Assembly: GCA_000328365.1 (NCBI GenBank)
Contig: KB305345.1
Span: forward strand, 45,015-109,014
Source: Capitella teleta
Lineage: Eukaryota > Annelida > Polychaeta > Capitellidae
DNA length: 64,000 bases
Reading direction: 5' to 3'
The position numbers were made by a program, and so were the translations under genes. The notes beneath the pieces are model-generated. The model was not told the origin of the DNA, did not search any database, and saw only the letters and a program-made list of their open reading frames with translations. The stretch's first letter is position 1; each line of letters opens with the position of its first letter. Shown piece by piece: positions 23,472-34,607 of this stretch.

Positions 23472-24276
23472 AATTGAATGTTTAAAAACCGCGTTCTAAC
23501 GTTCAACATTATACTGACGTACACTCAATCATGCATTGCGTATCCGTTTTACTCGAGAGTCATGAATTATAAGAATGATCACAATCATATTTTTAAACCC
23601 CTTGGCGATCAAAAGTATGCCCTTTATTGGCGGATTTATTGTTGTACCTCGTTAATTAATCCACGATACATTAATTTTGTAATTGTACAATTGAAACGAT
23701 TTACGCTGCCTTGATTTCGCTGCGGAGCAATATCGCAATAACAATGTGTCCAAGCACCACATAACAAAAGCAATCTAGCTGAGAGAAAATAGTGGAGTTT
23801 TTCTCGCACGATCCAATGCATAATATGAAGCCGTTATGATGGTTCTTACGACGTTGAAAGGCAATCGAACAGGATCATAATGCACATCATTACGCTCGTC
23901 AATTTCGGCCTGACGACGTCACATCACTGCTCACTGGTTGTATGACCGTAAGACGACCTCCGAGAGAATCCAATGGGACATTCAAATGGTGATGAAGGTC
24001 GGAAACTCGTATTGGTTGTCCATTCCTCTGCCGATGGGGGATCTGTTTGAAGCTGCACACATTTTGAGGGTTATAACTCACAGAAGGTATGCGGGGCTCA
24101 CATCAATTGAGTTGATCGTTACTCTTGTATTTCTTTATTTATGAATTATCGCACATATAATTGTACATTAAATATTCGCTGAATGTTCATCGGGTACATG
24201 AGGTGTGCATGGTCGCTTTGGGGTGTCACAATGCCACAAAGGGATTTAACACAAGCAACATTGTTTGTACGTTATG

Positions 24277-24282
24277 TTTATT
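24277..24282 (-). terminator. Poly(A) signal of the GST gene
   Basis: AATAAA on the minus strand, 31 nt past the stop, giving a very short 3' UTR. The 0.8-kb gap to the end of the THSD1-like transcript shows nothing else. Confidence 0.65.
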
Positions 24283-24313
24283 GCTGAAAGGGTAAAGTAA
24301 AGACAAACATATG

Positions 24314-24493
24314 TCACACGTCTGATTTGGGTCGCTTTTCGAGCCACGCTGCAATGCTTGGAACAGCTTCCACTTTGGCAACAAACGCCTGGATCTGAGG
24401 GTGAAGGTCAAAGGTTATGCCCTCGCCCAGCATGTTTGTTCCCGTGTATATCAAGTTAAGCATAGCATAAACATAGATGTCAGCCCACGTCAA
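24314..24493 (-). CDS. GST exon 5 (C-terminus)
   Basis: Acceptor TGTTTGCAG|, then LTWADIYVYAMLNLIY, the conserved C-terminal-domain helix with the N-capping Asp, ending AAWLEKRPKSDV and TGA. Confidence 0.92.
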   Translation of the reverse strand: MTWADIYVYAMLNLIYTGTNMLGEGITFDLHPQIQAFVAKVEAVPSIAAWLEKRPKSDV

Positions 24494-26150
24494 CTGCAAA
24501 CACACAAACAGATAGATGTTACAAAAGCTATTGATACTCTCCCAAAAATGTTGATAATGCATAATTAATGCAACATATATGTACCTTATCGCCGACAAAG
24601 TGACCATTGCTTCCATTCTCTGTCAACAATTTTTCAAAATTGTCCAGTAATTTGGGAACGTCTTTCACATATTTTGTCAGTAGTTTTTTCTGTGAATGAG
24701 AACATTCAGCAATGATATAATTATCAAAATTGAGTTAATCTCATTGAAGCACTAGTCATCGTGTGTGCAAGCATGTAGATAAAATATATCAAACATCAGC
24801 TATTTGCTGTTAAGGGAATTGAGCTTACAAAGCGTTTTATAGGAAGAGTGAGCGCACGTATTGATTGTAATTAAACACAACCAGATTAAGTAAAAATGTG
24901 TAGTTAGCAGGGAGCAACATTTACACAAGAAGCACATGCGATCGAGTGTGTGTAGCTTTTTGTAACCGGTGGCATGAACACAATCCATACACAACCAATT
25001 AGTTACCTGTATTATTTCACTATCCAAACATTATCGAATGTGAAAAAATAAAAGTAATTTGTGTGGACGAGCATTCATAACGATACCGTTCGATCAACAA
25101 CACAATTGATCCCATTTATTTATTGGTTCACTTTTTCAATTTTACGAAAATCATTCTTATTTTATCACTATTGAATTTTCTTTACATCCTATATACCTGC
25201 ACGTCCTTGTTAGGCTCTAGGAACACGGGGGCAAACGGTTGTCTTAAATCATCAGAATATTCGACCACCATGTCGCAACGGGCAGCATCCCAATCCGATT
25301 CAGGAAACAATCCTGAAATAAAAGACTAAATATTAAACTTGCCAGTGAAGTCCAAATGAATGGGGCTGGATTTATAAAACCAGTAGATAATCAGCACGTG
25401 AGATTTCTCTCACCATTCGTAATGGTCTTGCCTCAGGAGGCTTCAATGTAATATAAGCTAATGATATCCCACCTTTGCTAGATGCGTAGTGCTCTACAAT
25501 TTCACAAGATCTGCCAGTTATCCTTGCCTTGCATGTGTAATGAATATAGGTGTTACATACGGTCATCGCATGCAGGTGATTATATAATTATGTTTATTCG
25601 TCTCTCTCTAGGATGAACGGAAGGGGGATATGGTCATTGTAAAGAAGAACAAACATGTAAAACATTTTCGGTTTAGGTAAATGTCCAGCAAAATTGCCCT
25701 TGCTTTGTGGCAGGTCAGTAATTTATTCAAGGGATAGGGTGGTTCTGTATGACCGCTGTGGCAAGCTAAGCCATTTTGAATGTGGCGCAACGTACTTCAC
25801 AGCAATAATTTTCTTGGTATTTCTCACCTGTCTGTTTCGCAAGATATCTGCTGATTGCCTTAGTCTGGGCGAGTCGTTTTCCTCCTTCAAATTCTATGTA
25901 CGGAGCTTGGCCCAAAGGAGTTGCTGCAACAGAATCATCGCACGGTATTGCATGCTTGTGCTGGGAGTGAACAGTGGCGATAGTGCATAGCACCACCAGT
26001 GTTCTTCATTAACCTACTTGGTTTGATTGCTGGCCATTCTTTCATCGTGAACCTGATATCCTGGAAGTCGATTCCTCCAACGGCGAGGATCATGCGCACT
26101 GGTTCACCCAGCCACTTCATATCGAAGTAATGCAACTTCAACTTGGCCAT
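24314..26150 (-). CDS. Sigma-class glutathione S-transferase, 5 exons, 209 aa
   Basis: Complement of 26018-26150, 25828-25923, 25197-25312, 24585-24689 and 24314-24493; the frame closes to 209 aa, the normal length of the family. The N-terminal thioredoxin-like half starts KLHYFDMKWLGEPVR; Tyr8 is the expected catalytic Tyr that activates glutathione. It continues EEWPAIKPT-like (KEWPAIKPTTPLGQAPY, cis-Pro at 52) and AQTKAISRYLA (glutathione-binding Q64-T65). The helical C-terminal half has VGDKLTWADIYVY. Sigma-class enzymes are cytosolic; known members include haematopoietic prostaglandin D synthase, detoxifying GSTs and the cephalopod lens S-crystallins. Which of these activities applies here cannot be read from the sequence. 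It lies tail to tail with the THSD1-like gene. Confidence 0.93.
24585..24689 (-). CDS. GST exon 4
   Basis: 105 nt, acceptor CATTCACAG|, donor GATAAG|GTACAT, phase 0 at both ends. It encodes KKLLTKYVKDVPKLLDNF and GSNGHFVGDK. Confidence 0.88.
25197..25312 (-). CDS. GST exon 3
   Basis: Acceptor TATTTCAG|, donor GTGCAG|GTATAT. It encodes the domain linker and helix 4 (LFPESDWDAARCDMVVEY), ending in phase 0. Confidence 0.88.
25828..25923 (-). CDS. GST exon 2
   Basis: Acceptor GTTGCAG|, donor GACAG|GTGAGA; enters with 2 bases and leaves with 1. It encodes TPLGQAPYIEFEGGKRL and the AQTKAISRYLA glutathione-site helix. Confidence 0.9.
26018..26150 (-). CDS. GST exon 1 (start codon)
   Basis: ATG at 26150, 44 codons plus one base, donor CCAA|GTAGGT. 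It encodes beta1-alpha1-beta2 of the thioredoxin fold with Tyr8. Immediately upstream (minus strand) a TTTCACAG| acceptor at 26165 leaves 14 nt of 5' UTR, so a noncoding first exon should lie further upstream. Confidence 0.9.
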
Positions 26151-29100
26151 GTTGAAAATTCAATCTGTGAAATGATTTTCAACAACAGTATCGATATTGA
26201 ATTATTAATAGGTCACTTATGCGTCACATTAACTTTCTGACACATCTTATAATTCAAGAAGTATATAATTCACAATAAAACTTTAGAATTATGGACATTA
26301 TCAAAGGGTTCAGTAAAATATTATTATTATTATAATATTCATTTAGCATATACATGCAATATACCATCAAAATAACCATAAAGATTACGAACTATTAATG
26401 ATAAATGATACTTTCAATCAGCATAATAATTGAAAATTGCTAAAACAGGCAAATGATCTTCAAAAAAGACCACAACACACAAGATGATTCAACTAATCAC
26501 AATACAATCATGAATATGAATTAACCCTCTCCCTTAAATCGATCCCTATGCAAGTCTCAGTCATTTTGTTCATTTAAATCTGAATCATCGGCTTGGCTCG
26601 AGCGTAAGTTCAAGTCACACTGTTGCTGCCTTATAAATCATTCAGACTGCAAGTCAATATTAATAATTTATTCACTGTAATATTCAAAGCCATAAATTCA
26701 ATTAGGTTCAATTGAAGGATGCATAATTAGTTGATTAATTATGTGACGGTGCAGATATAGCGATGCTATCACGATTTCACGACCTCCTCAATCGATCGCC
26801 TCGTTAGCCCACAACTGCTTGCACTAAACTGACCCAGTTACATAAATATGACCCAAAACTGGCTGAAAGACTGATGGCGAACGCGTTGAGATAATTCATG
26901 TTACAGCTGTATGGGATAAATGCCATGAATAGTCATAATTAATGCATGCAATGATTGGGTAAACTAAACGGATTGACAAGGTTGCCCTGCGCTCACCAAC
27001 GACGTCCTTTTAGAGGTACGTGTTGGCAAAACCAGCGGATGCATTGGAAGCGCACAGAAGTGTGGTGAATCAGCCACGAATATTGTCCCATTTATTTGCA
27101 CCCATTTGCTCATCAGAAGAACACTTTATTCTATGCTTTAGTAAATACTGTACCTACCTTTAACGAGCACTTTGGACTACGTTTTTGTTGCTGCTGTAGG
27201 CTATATAGTCGAGTGAGTGATGTCAACTGCTCGATGTGTGCTGTGCAGCATGCACCCTCATCGTGATCTTGCTGCTTAATTTCTTATCTCCTATACTTAC
27301 GATTTAGCAGGAATGTTCGTAGTATGACATTACTGAGCAGATGTGAAATCAGTGACACAGGGTTAGAGTTAGGGTTTGTTCCAATGATGTAGAGTAATAC
27401 AGATATCACACCGTCTGCATCGAATAAGATTTCTGCTCTAAGCATAATATTATGTCCGTTGAGATTGGCTTCTGTCAGTAGTCTCTGAGGCTTTCCTGTG
27501 CGTTATGACTATCGCTTAATGGTAATCATAACGTTTGCTGTTGTCAGGCAGCCAATATGAATTAATTCACTGTAGAATGCATTACATATCGCAGAACGAG
27601 TACTTGTCAATAGGATATTATAATTTTAAGATAAACACTTTATTTTAATTTTAAGACCATAAAATCAGTATTTTATGTATTTTGGTTGAGAGAAACAGAG
27701 ACAGAGCGAGATTGCTTTGCAAATGAGAGCCATGAGATTTATGCGATGATGGGATCAGAACAAATTATGAAATGAGAACAATAAATTGAAGACAGTTGGA
27801 CGAAGATAAATTTTGGAAGATAAAATTAATAATGTCACATGAAGCGACTTTTAACAATATTATTGGGATATAATTATAAATAGGTCATATTTTATGAAGT
27901 AATGAGATATGTAAACAGAGGCAAAGATGCATATTTTCGCAATAATGTATGTAATAATAATAACACACACCGATTCTTTATTGAATTTGATATAATATAT
28001 CAAATGACTAATCTACTATATATATTTCAGTTATATAAATACTATTAAACGCAATGAGCTATATATGAATCATTGCAGCATTGGCAAGGCCAATAGTTAA
28101 CCTCTTGGATAAAATTCACCATTAATTCACCTTTGCTATCACATAGAAAATGGGATGGAGCTGCAAATGAGATCATATAATATGCAACCTTTACTCACCC
28201 CAGAGACGAGAATACCACTTACAGAGGCGGGTTCACGTGTTTAATGGTCAACAAGGTATAATTACTGTCGTCCCATAAACTATTTCTTTGTTGTGAGGCA
28301 CCACAGCAGGTACTAGCTTGATTATCCTTCCATTTCGATTCTGGCACTCTATCGCTCAAACAATTCAATTGCGGCACGAATAACTCTACAAATCCTGGGC
28401 GCAGGGCATTATGGGATGTATTATCGAGGTCAATTGGTCAAGTTTCATAGTTTCATCGATGGAAGATCAACCATTCACTCACTGCATGGATGGACTTTGG
28501 ATCTCGTTACAATGTTACTCCCAAAGCGTATAATGTTGAATATTGCAGAATGGATGACTATTCACGTGCTAAAAGAGAATGAAAGGCCTTTGACATTACC
28601 CAGAACATTTGACCCTTCTCCCTGCCAGAAAAAAAAAAAACAAAAAAAAACAAAAAAAAAAAACAAAAAAACAGAAGCGCCATGCAGTTTAAGGTAAATG
28701 CACTGACAAGTGTAACAACGTATGTAGCTGTTTAAGCTCAGGTTAATACATGTATTCAAAATAATACTAATAATGATACTCATTCCACATCAGCGGTAAG
28801 CAGCAGTGTCTTTGATGTGACCAAGCTGTAGCTTGACGGCTACAATCGATAATTCGGGCATTAGAGATACATTATTTATCGAGTCGTTAATTTATGGCTA
28901 CAGGTATGCTCAATAATACGGATAATAATTAAGATATGCTGCTCATTGCTGCATGTCGGGGGCTTATTTAGACAGACGACATTAAAGGGATGGAGAACTG
29001 GTTAAAATGGACTTTGAGTCGTTATTTGATGCACTATAAATGATTCCTATGCCTGGCCCACACAAGGAATATCATTGCTAACGATTTCGCGGGAGATATA

Positions 29101-29184
29101 TTGCTAATTAGGCGTGACGTCAGGAGCTGTGATGAAACACCGAGTTCCCCATCTTTTACAATGGGCCTCGTCATAGCAGCGTTT

Positions 29185-29531
29185 CCTGCGACTACCCAGC
29201 AAACACGGAACATTCCCCTAACGTTACCAGCAGGTGTAAATTTTGGTCACCTGCAGGTAACATTAGGCTAACGTGGCGCGAGTACTTGATCTGCGCGCTC
29301 TCATGGTCACCTGCAGGCGACGTGAGCCTGACGTGGCCCGCATTGACCAGCAGGCAGGAGCTATCGCGCTTTAAGCGTTAAGTGTAAATACGTGGAGGTG
29401 ACGTGAAAGGCGAAATATTTCAGTACTTTAACAAACACGAGCAGAAGATTAAAGGGCTTGGAGCTATGCTCCGCCTCCCTGCTTCAAGCTCGCTTGCACG
29501 CTCGAGCGCACTTGGCATACTTAGGGCGGAG
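29185..29531. repeat. GC-rich repetitive stretch running into the assembly gap
   Basis: Starts near ACTACCCAGCAAACACGG. GGTCACCTGCAGG recurs at 29245 and 29305, a 60-bp period, with related CAGCAGG units at 29229 and 29348. It is much more GC-rich than its surroundings and ends at the N gap, as expected if repeats stopped the assembly. Confidence 0.5.
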
Positions 29532-29581
29532 NNNNNNNNNNNNNNNNNNNNNNNNNNNNNNNNNNNNNNNNNNNNNNNNNN
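29532..29581. other. Assembly gap (50 N)
   Basis: Fifty N, probably a placeholder length. Any open frame crossing it is an artefact. Confidence 0.99.
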
Positions 29582-32500
29582 AGTCGCACTACATTGAACT
29601 TTGACCCATATAAGGGCATAATGAAACCTGCGCGAATCGATTTATGTAATCTAGGGGCTGAAGTGTCATAGACACTTTAAGTTTTAGAGACATAAATCGG
29701 AGCCTATTTATGAGTCAATATATCATAGTTAAGTATTAAGGGGTCGCTAACAAATCGGTTAATGATGGGTTTTACGACTTGTGGTTATGTGAAACACTGA
29801 ACAAAAGAAGCTTTTTACTCACAGGATTAGACACATGTTCATATTTCAAAGTTCGGGAGTCATCATCAACAATATCGCCATCGACTTTACCGTGAAAATA
29901 TTCGTTCAGTCGTTCTTTCATCCGTTATTTCGCCTTAATTACCGCTCAGAAAGGAGTAATTGTATAGCTGCCAATTTCATAAATATATTCTGATTAATAG
30001 CCAATTTCTGCAAGCAAACACTGCGATCAAATTTCATGAGATCTATCCGCATATCAAAGTTACATTAGTAATTATTATCCATTTGCCCGTTATTCTTTTC
30101 TCGATGTTAATGACATAGGGTGGTAATATCTCATGATTGTTTGTATAATTAACAGCTAGGGCAAAATGTGAAAGAGACCATGTTTCACTAGGATATATCA
30201 TACGGCTCAATCAATGTTCTTTTTCTGTTGTTTACAAACTGTAACGCACATGTTGCGAAACAAATGATGTATATATACGTATACATAGTCTCATAGATGA
30301 TGTGACGCTAGAGTATTCATGGCTTATTCAGAATTTGCAGATGCATTAATAAGTATGGAACCGTAGACCGTATCTCCCTTCTTACCTTGCGTTTTCGTCA
30401 GAACTGCTAGCTAAGTGGAAACTATCCTTTGTTTTAATAAACTTGGCAATGAGTCCCAATATCACACAGACGAGTTCCTTGAAAGTAAACCCAATTTGTT
30501 GAATGGGGACACCTCCAAACAACTCTCTAAATGGCTATAACGGGAATTACAGGAAAAAGATGTTCAACATATTGAGATCTTATGTTATGAAATGGCTCTC
30601 GACATTGACCAACAGTCTCATCCTATCACGATTCAACGGTTAGTGATTGATTGCTATATTGTAATTGAGACTCAGTTCGTGTTTGCCCCCCCCCTTCTAT
30701 GAAAAGAAAGAAAAGAAAAAAGAACAAGATAATAACACAAAAATTAAAACAATCAAAACGAAACGAAAACAACATGTGTGTTTATATATATAATTATATA
30801 TAAAATTGCAATTGCATACAATATATACAAATAAATAAATTAATACTTTTGTAACACAATAATACAATCCTTTTAGAGATATATGTGTATCCTGTCTCTA
30901 TAATGATGTCACATATGAATTGCATTACATGTTCATATCCGCATACTAATATTTGAATTTCTCTCGGGTTCTCATTGCATTGCTATTTCGGGAAAACAAG
31001 AGCTCAGAATGGACAACAAATTTGATAAGAACTCAATTTCAGCCGGGTGCTCAGAATCCGAGCATGGGTGTTATGGTGTTATGTCCTGACCAATAAAGTG
31101 AAGACATGAATAGTAAGTCCTTCCGAACAACGGTCAGAACACCGGTTTGCACGCAACCATAAAACGGCACACGCAATGAAACCGGATTTACCAACGCTAG
31201 TGAGGCATGGTTTATTGTGTCAAAGTTCTTCGTAGATCCAATGTTATGGCGAGTTGCAAGGGTGTAAATGTCCCCGATAATCACCCCAATCTATCGGCAT
31301 CAGCAAATATCGGTAATGCTTATTTACGCGGCTTATCTCTACCCGATATTTCATGAAATAATCATGCTTGCCTCTGTTTATGAAACACATTTGTGTGTTA
31401 CTGCAGTCACATGAGACGTGAGTTATTCAATGTCGTGATTATGAGTGAGTACGACTGGCGTTTAGAGTTCCACCCAACCCATTCCGGCGATATTCCGGCG
31501 ATATGAGCGCCAAAGCTGAAACAAGGATCGGGGTTTCTTCAGACTCTTATTGCTATATCCCAAGGGTTTCTATTATGAAGTAGTACTCAGCACTTGGCCA
31601 ATATAAGTGAGTTAACCATAAACAATTTATTATTATAACAAATTAATTAGTATTATAATTCAGAGCTGTGGTCTGATCTAGCCCCAAACTCGGAACATTG
31701 ACCTTCGCTATGACCTTTTTGGAATACAAATTGCAGTTATGAAAGCCAGAAATCATAAAATCTGTAATATTGAAGAACCTTGGTGCATTAATATTCTTAC
31801 TTTTTTTATTGCTTCTCATTCCATTTTGATAATTATTGGATGCATGATTTGATGACACAATCCAATATGCAACAAGGACACCCACATGCAGTGAGAGCTC
31901 CCAGTGTGCCCAGCACATAGGTCATACATAGGTCATATAACGGGCAGCCACAGGATTAGCTTCCGTTAGGGCTCTCAGGAGTATAAGAGCGCATTCAGCT
32001 CGACACCCAGCTGCGTTGCATGCAGACCGTCGCATTAACGGCGTGTTTGCCTGGAATAGGTCTTTGGTGGATGTGGCCGTGCTAGGGCTTCAGTGAATCA
32101 ACCGTACAGATAGTGGATCGTTCATTCATTTCTCTGTATGCTTTTACCGAGTGTGATGTGGTTGAGCTTCGTGTTGAGCGATAGAGGAAGATTGAGCATA
32201 GGAAAACTTCAGTGGTGGGTAGGTTGAGCGATGGCTTGGTGTCCTCTTGATTCATGCATGTTATTGACTAGTCGTTAATGCAATCTTAACAGAAAAAGCA
32301 GTTCTCCAGCATATATTCTGGGGGCATCTTGGGTTATAGGGTAGATGTGAAAACAGGGTCATGTGGTTATCCATTAGCTGTCACTCACACCATTAGTTTT
32401 ACCAAACATCAATAGCCGATGGATATTTGCAATTAAACACGTGTTTGTGTTTGAAAGCGACCGGTAAGACATGCTAATTGTGCAATACTATATTCAGACC

Positions 32501-32724
32501 AAACATCGAAAAAGCCCGTTTATTTTGCTTTCAATGAACCGATATCTCATTATGAACCAATCCTGACCGAGGTATATTATGCGATAGGTTAATATGTATC
32601 CAGTTTCAACATTGCTGAGAAATGAATGAGCTTGACACAACCTTCCCGACTCTCCACGTGTGACATTTGATTCTTGTTCTCATATAAGTCTATATGGTTG
32701 CTCGTGGCAATTCTATATACATGT

Positions 32725-32752
32725 TAAAACCCCATCACTCACTCACTATATA
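32725..32752 (+). mobile_element. SINE-like tail fragment, third copy
   Basis: TAAAACCCCATCACTCACTC followed by ACTATATA, matching the tail of the 1.65-kb copy. Only the last ~25 bp is shared. Confidence 0.25.
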
Positions 32753-34367
32753 CATGTAATAGTAAGACACGCCGAGGACCCAATATATCACAAAGTACGG
32801 CGAGTGGCAGCGCGTGAGGACATGTTGAGGCGGACACGGCATGACGCAAAATTGCATTGGATGCAAATGAAATGTTCGGTAATTCAATCGGTCAACGACT
32901 AGTTAACAAAACAGAAAACTTAACCCGGGGTTTAATGAAAGTCTAAATAAAGTCCGTGGCCGCTGGCACCACCTATACGAGTATATAGAGGCTGGAGGCA
33001 TTGTTATTATTATTGGTATTATTATTATTATCATCATCCAGGTCCTAATTGTCTTATTTATCAAATATTTCACTCATTATTATCTGTTTTGCAAAACCAT
33101 TTCTTTGGGCGAATAAAGTTATCTTTATATTTTTATTAATCTCTATCTTTATCTGTATTAGCTCCTTAAGGTGTGTATGTCCTGTTGACATCTTTATATA
33201 TATCAACTCATAAAAACACTTGTAACATTTATGCCTTCTCCCGCGAGTAATAAGCGATTCAGCTCTATGTAGAGAAATTGCTGCATCCCGAAGGAGTGCT
33301 TAAAGCAAGTTGCATACATGACGTTGCATTGAATAACTGCAGGGTTAATACTTAATTTTCGCCTCGCACCAAACAATCTAATCTGCCGAGAAGTGCCAGC
33401 TCAAGTTAACCAATTATCCATGCTTGCAATGGAGATAGGTTCAATGTTTGGCTATCTGAGCATCTCCCCACTAGAATAAACCTGATGAAATCAGAATGCA
33501 TGCGTTATCCCATGATCATATTGAGGAATGGTATTGAGAGATTGCAAAATATGCCCAATAATGCCAGTATACTAAGCAATAATAAGTGCCACAAGTCATC
33601 ACACTAATATTGATTATTTGTTTTCATTCTTTAATGGGCACGGTATGGCTGGGAACATTGATACCTGTATAGTAACGCCAATCAAAATATAATGACGTGT
33701 AATGAGTACCATTGTTCAATCTGGATCCCTTGAATCGTTGATAGGACTAATTTATACGAATTAGGCCTAATGACGCATCTCTTTCCGCTTTCAACTGGCA
33801 TGCAGGTGGATTGCTTGAATGAAGTCTGCAAAGCAAATACGTGACTTATGGCGACAAGATCGCGTAAAGTTTCATGCCGTTGCGTCAATCAACTCTATTG
33901 TCAGGTGCTATTGTGGTTTATGTGGTCAAAAACCTTTTCAATTGCGTGATCATGTTACGCTTAGAAGAGTGGACGAATAGGATATTCAACAGTGAACAGA
34001 GGAGAAAATTGTCTTTATAGCTCCAAAACGATTCTTTAAATCACAACACCCAGCGCACTATGCAAACAAACAGGCGCTGAATTAGGGTCATTAAACTGCC
34101 AATGCAAATGCCAACAACTGGATGACACCCGAGCGCTGAATCTTTGCCATGTTATGCAAATGTCAGACAACAGGCCTCTTCTGTCGTCACCCTGTTGCGA
34201 AATCCCTTCTTGCCTGCATGTCAGCATTTGGTCATGACGTGCACCACAAGACAAGTTGAAACTCTGACACCAGAGTCGAATGTCCTTCGCGAGAGGGTGT
34301 GCTCTCAGCCTTTCTTTCGCTCTTATGTCAGGGAAGCGGTCTATAACAAAGATGCAGAGACACACAG

Positions 34368-34575
34368 GTAAAATACAATACGCTATGTGTGACTAGAACA
34401 CATATCGACAAAGCAGGTCTTCTCGGGTGTCTCTCACTTCCCATTCAGTCAGTGCTCACTTTCAAAACCAAACAAAGGAAATGCAGGCCTAATAATGCGT
34501 TGGGAATTGTTACAATATGGTCGTTGATCATCGCATGAATGAACATACATTTAACTATGTTATCCTATATTTCAG
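34368..34575 (+). other. Probable 5'-UTR intron of the DEG/ENaC gene
   Basis: CACACAG|GTAAAA donor at 34368 and a TATATTTCAG| acceptor ending at 34575, 208 nt. The acceptor is convincing; the donor is the best nearby match. It leaves 32 nt of 5' UTR before the start codon, with a tiny upstream ORF (ATG CCT AAA TGA, 34581-34592) out of frame with the channel. Confidence 0.45.
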
Positions 34576-34607
34576 GTGTGATGCCTAAATGACCACCAAT
34601 CGTCACG

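Larger units (their letters stand above)
26165..34367. other. 8-kb intergenic region between the GST and DEG/ENaC genes
   Basis: The GST promoter and noncoding first exon should lie in the left part and the DEG/ENaC promoter in the right. Also seen: poly-A/C tract 28629-28671, the GC-rich repeat and gap at 29.2-29.6 kb, and AATAAAGTTATCTTTAT-type sequence at 33.11-33.17 kb, which resembles a LINE or SINE tail. No coding exon recognised. Confidence 0.6.

Noticed and set aside
29403-29597. Open frame crossing the N gap
   Set aside because: Created by translating through N.
33000-33170. Possible LINE 3' end with AATAAAGTTATCTTTAT tail
   Set aside because: Only a tail-like motif in AT-rich DNA; no coding remains. 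Mentioned in the spacer entry only.
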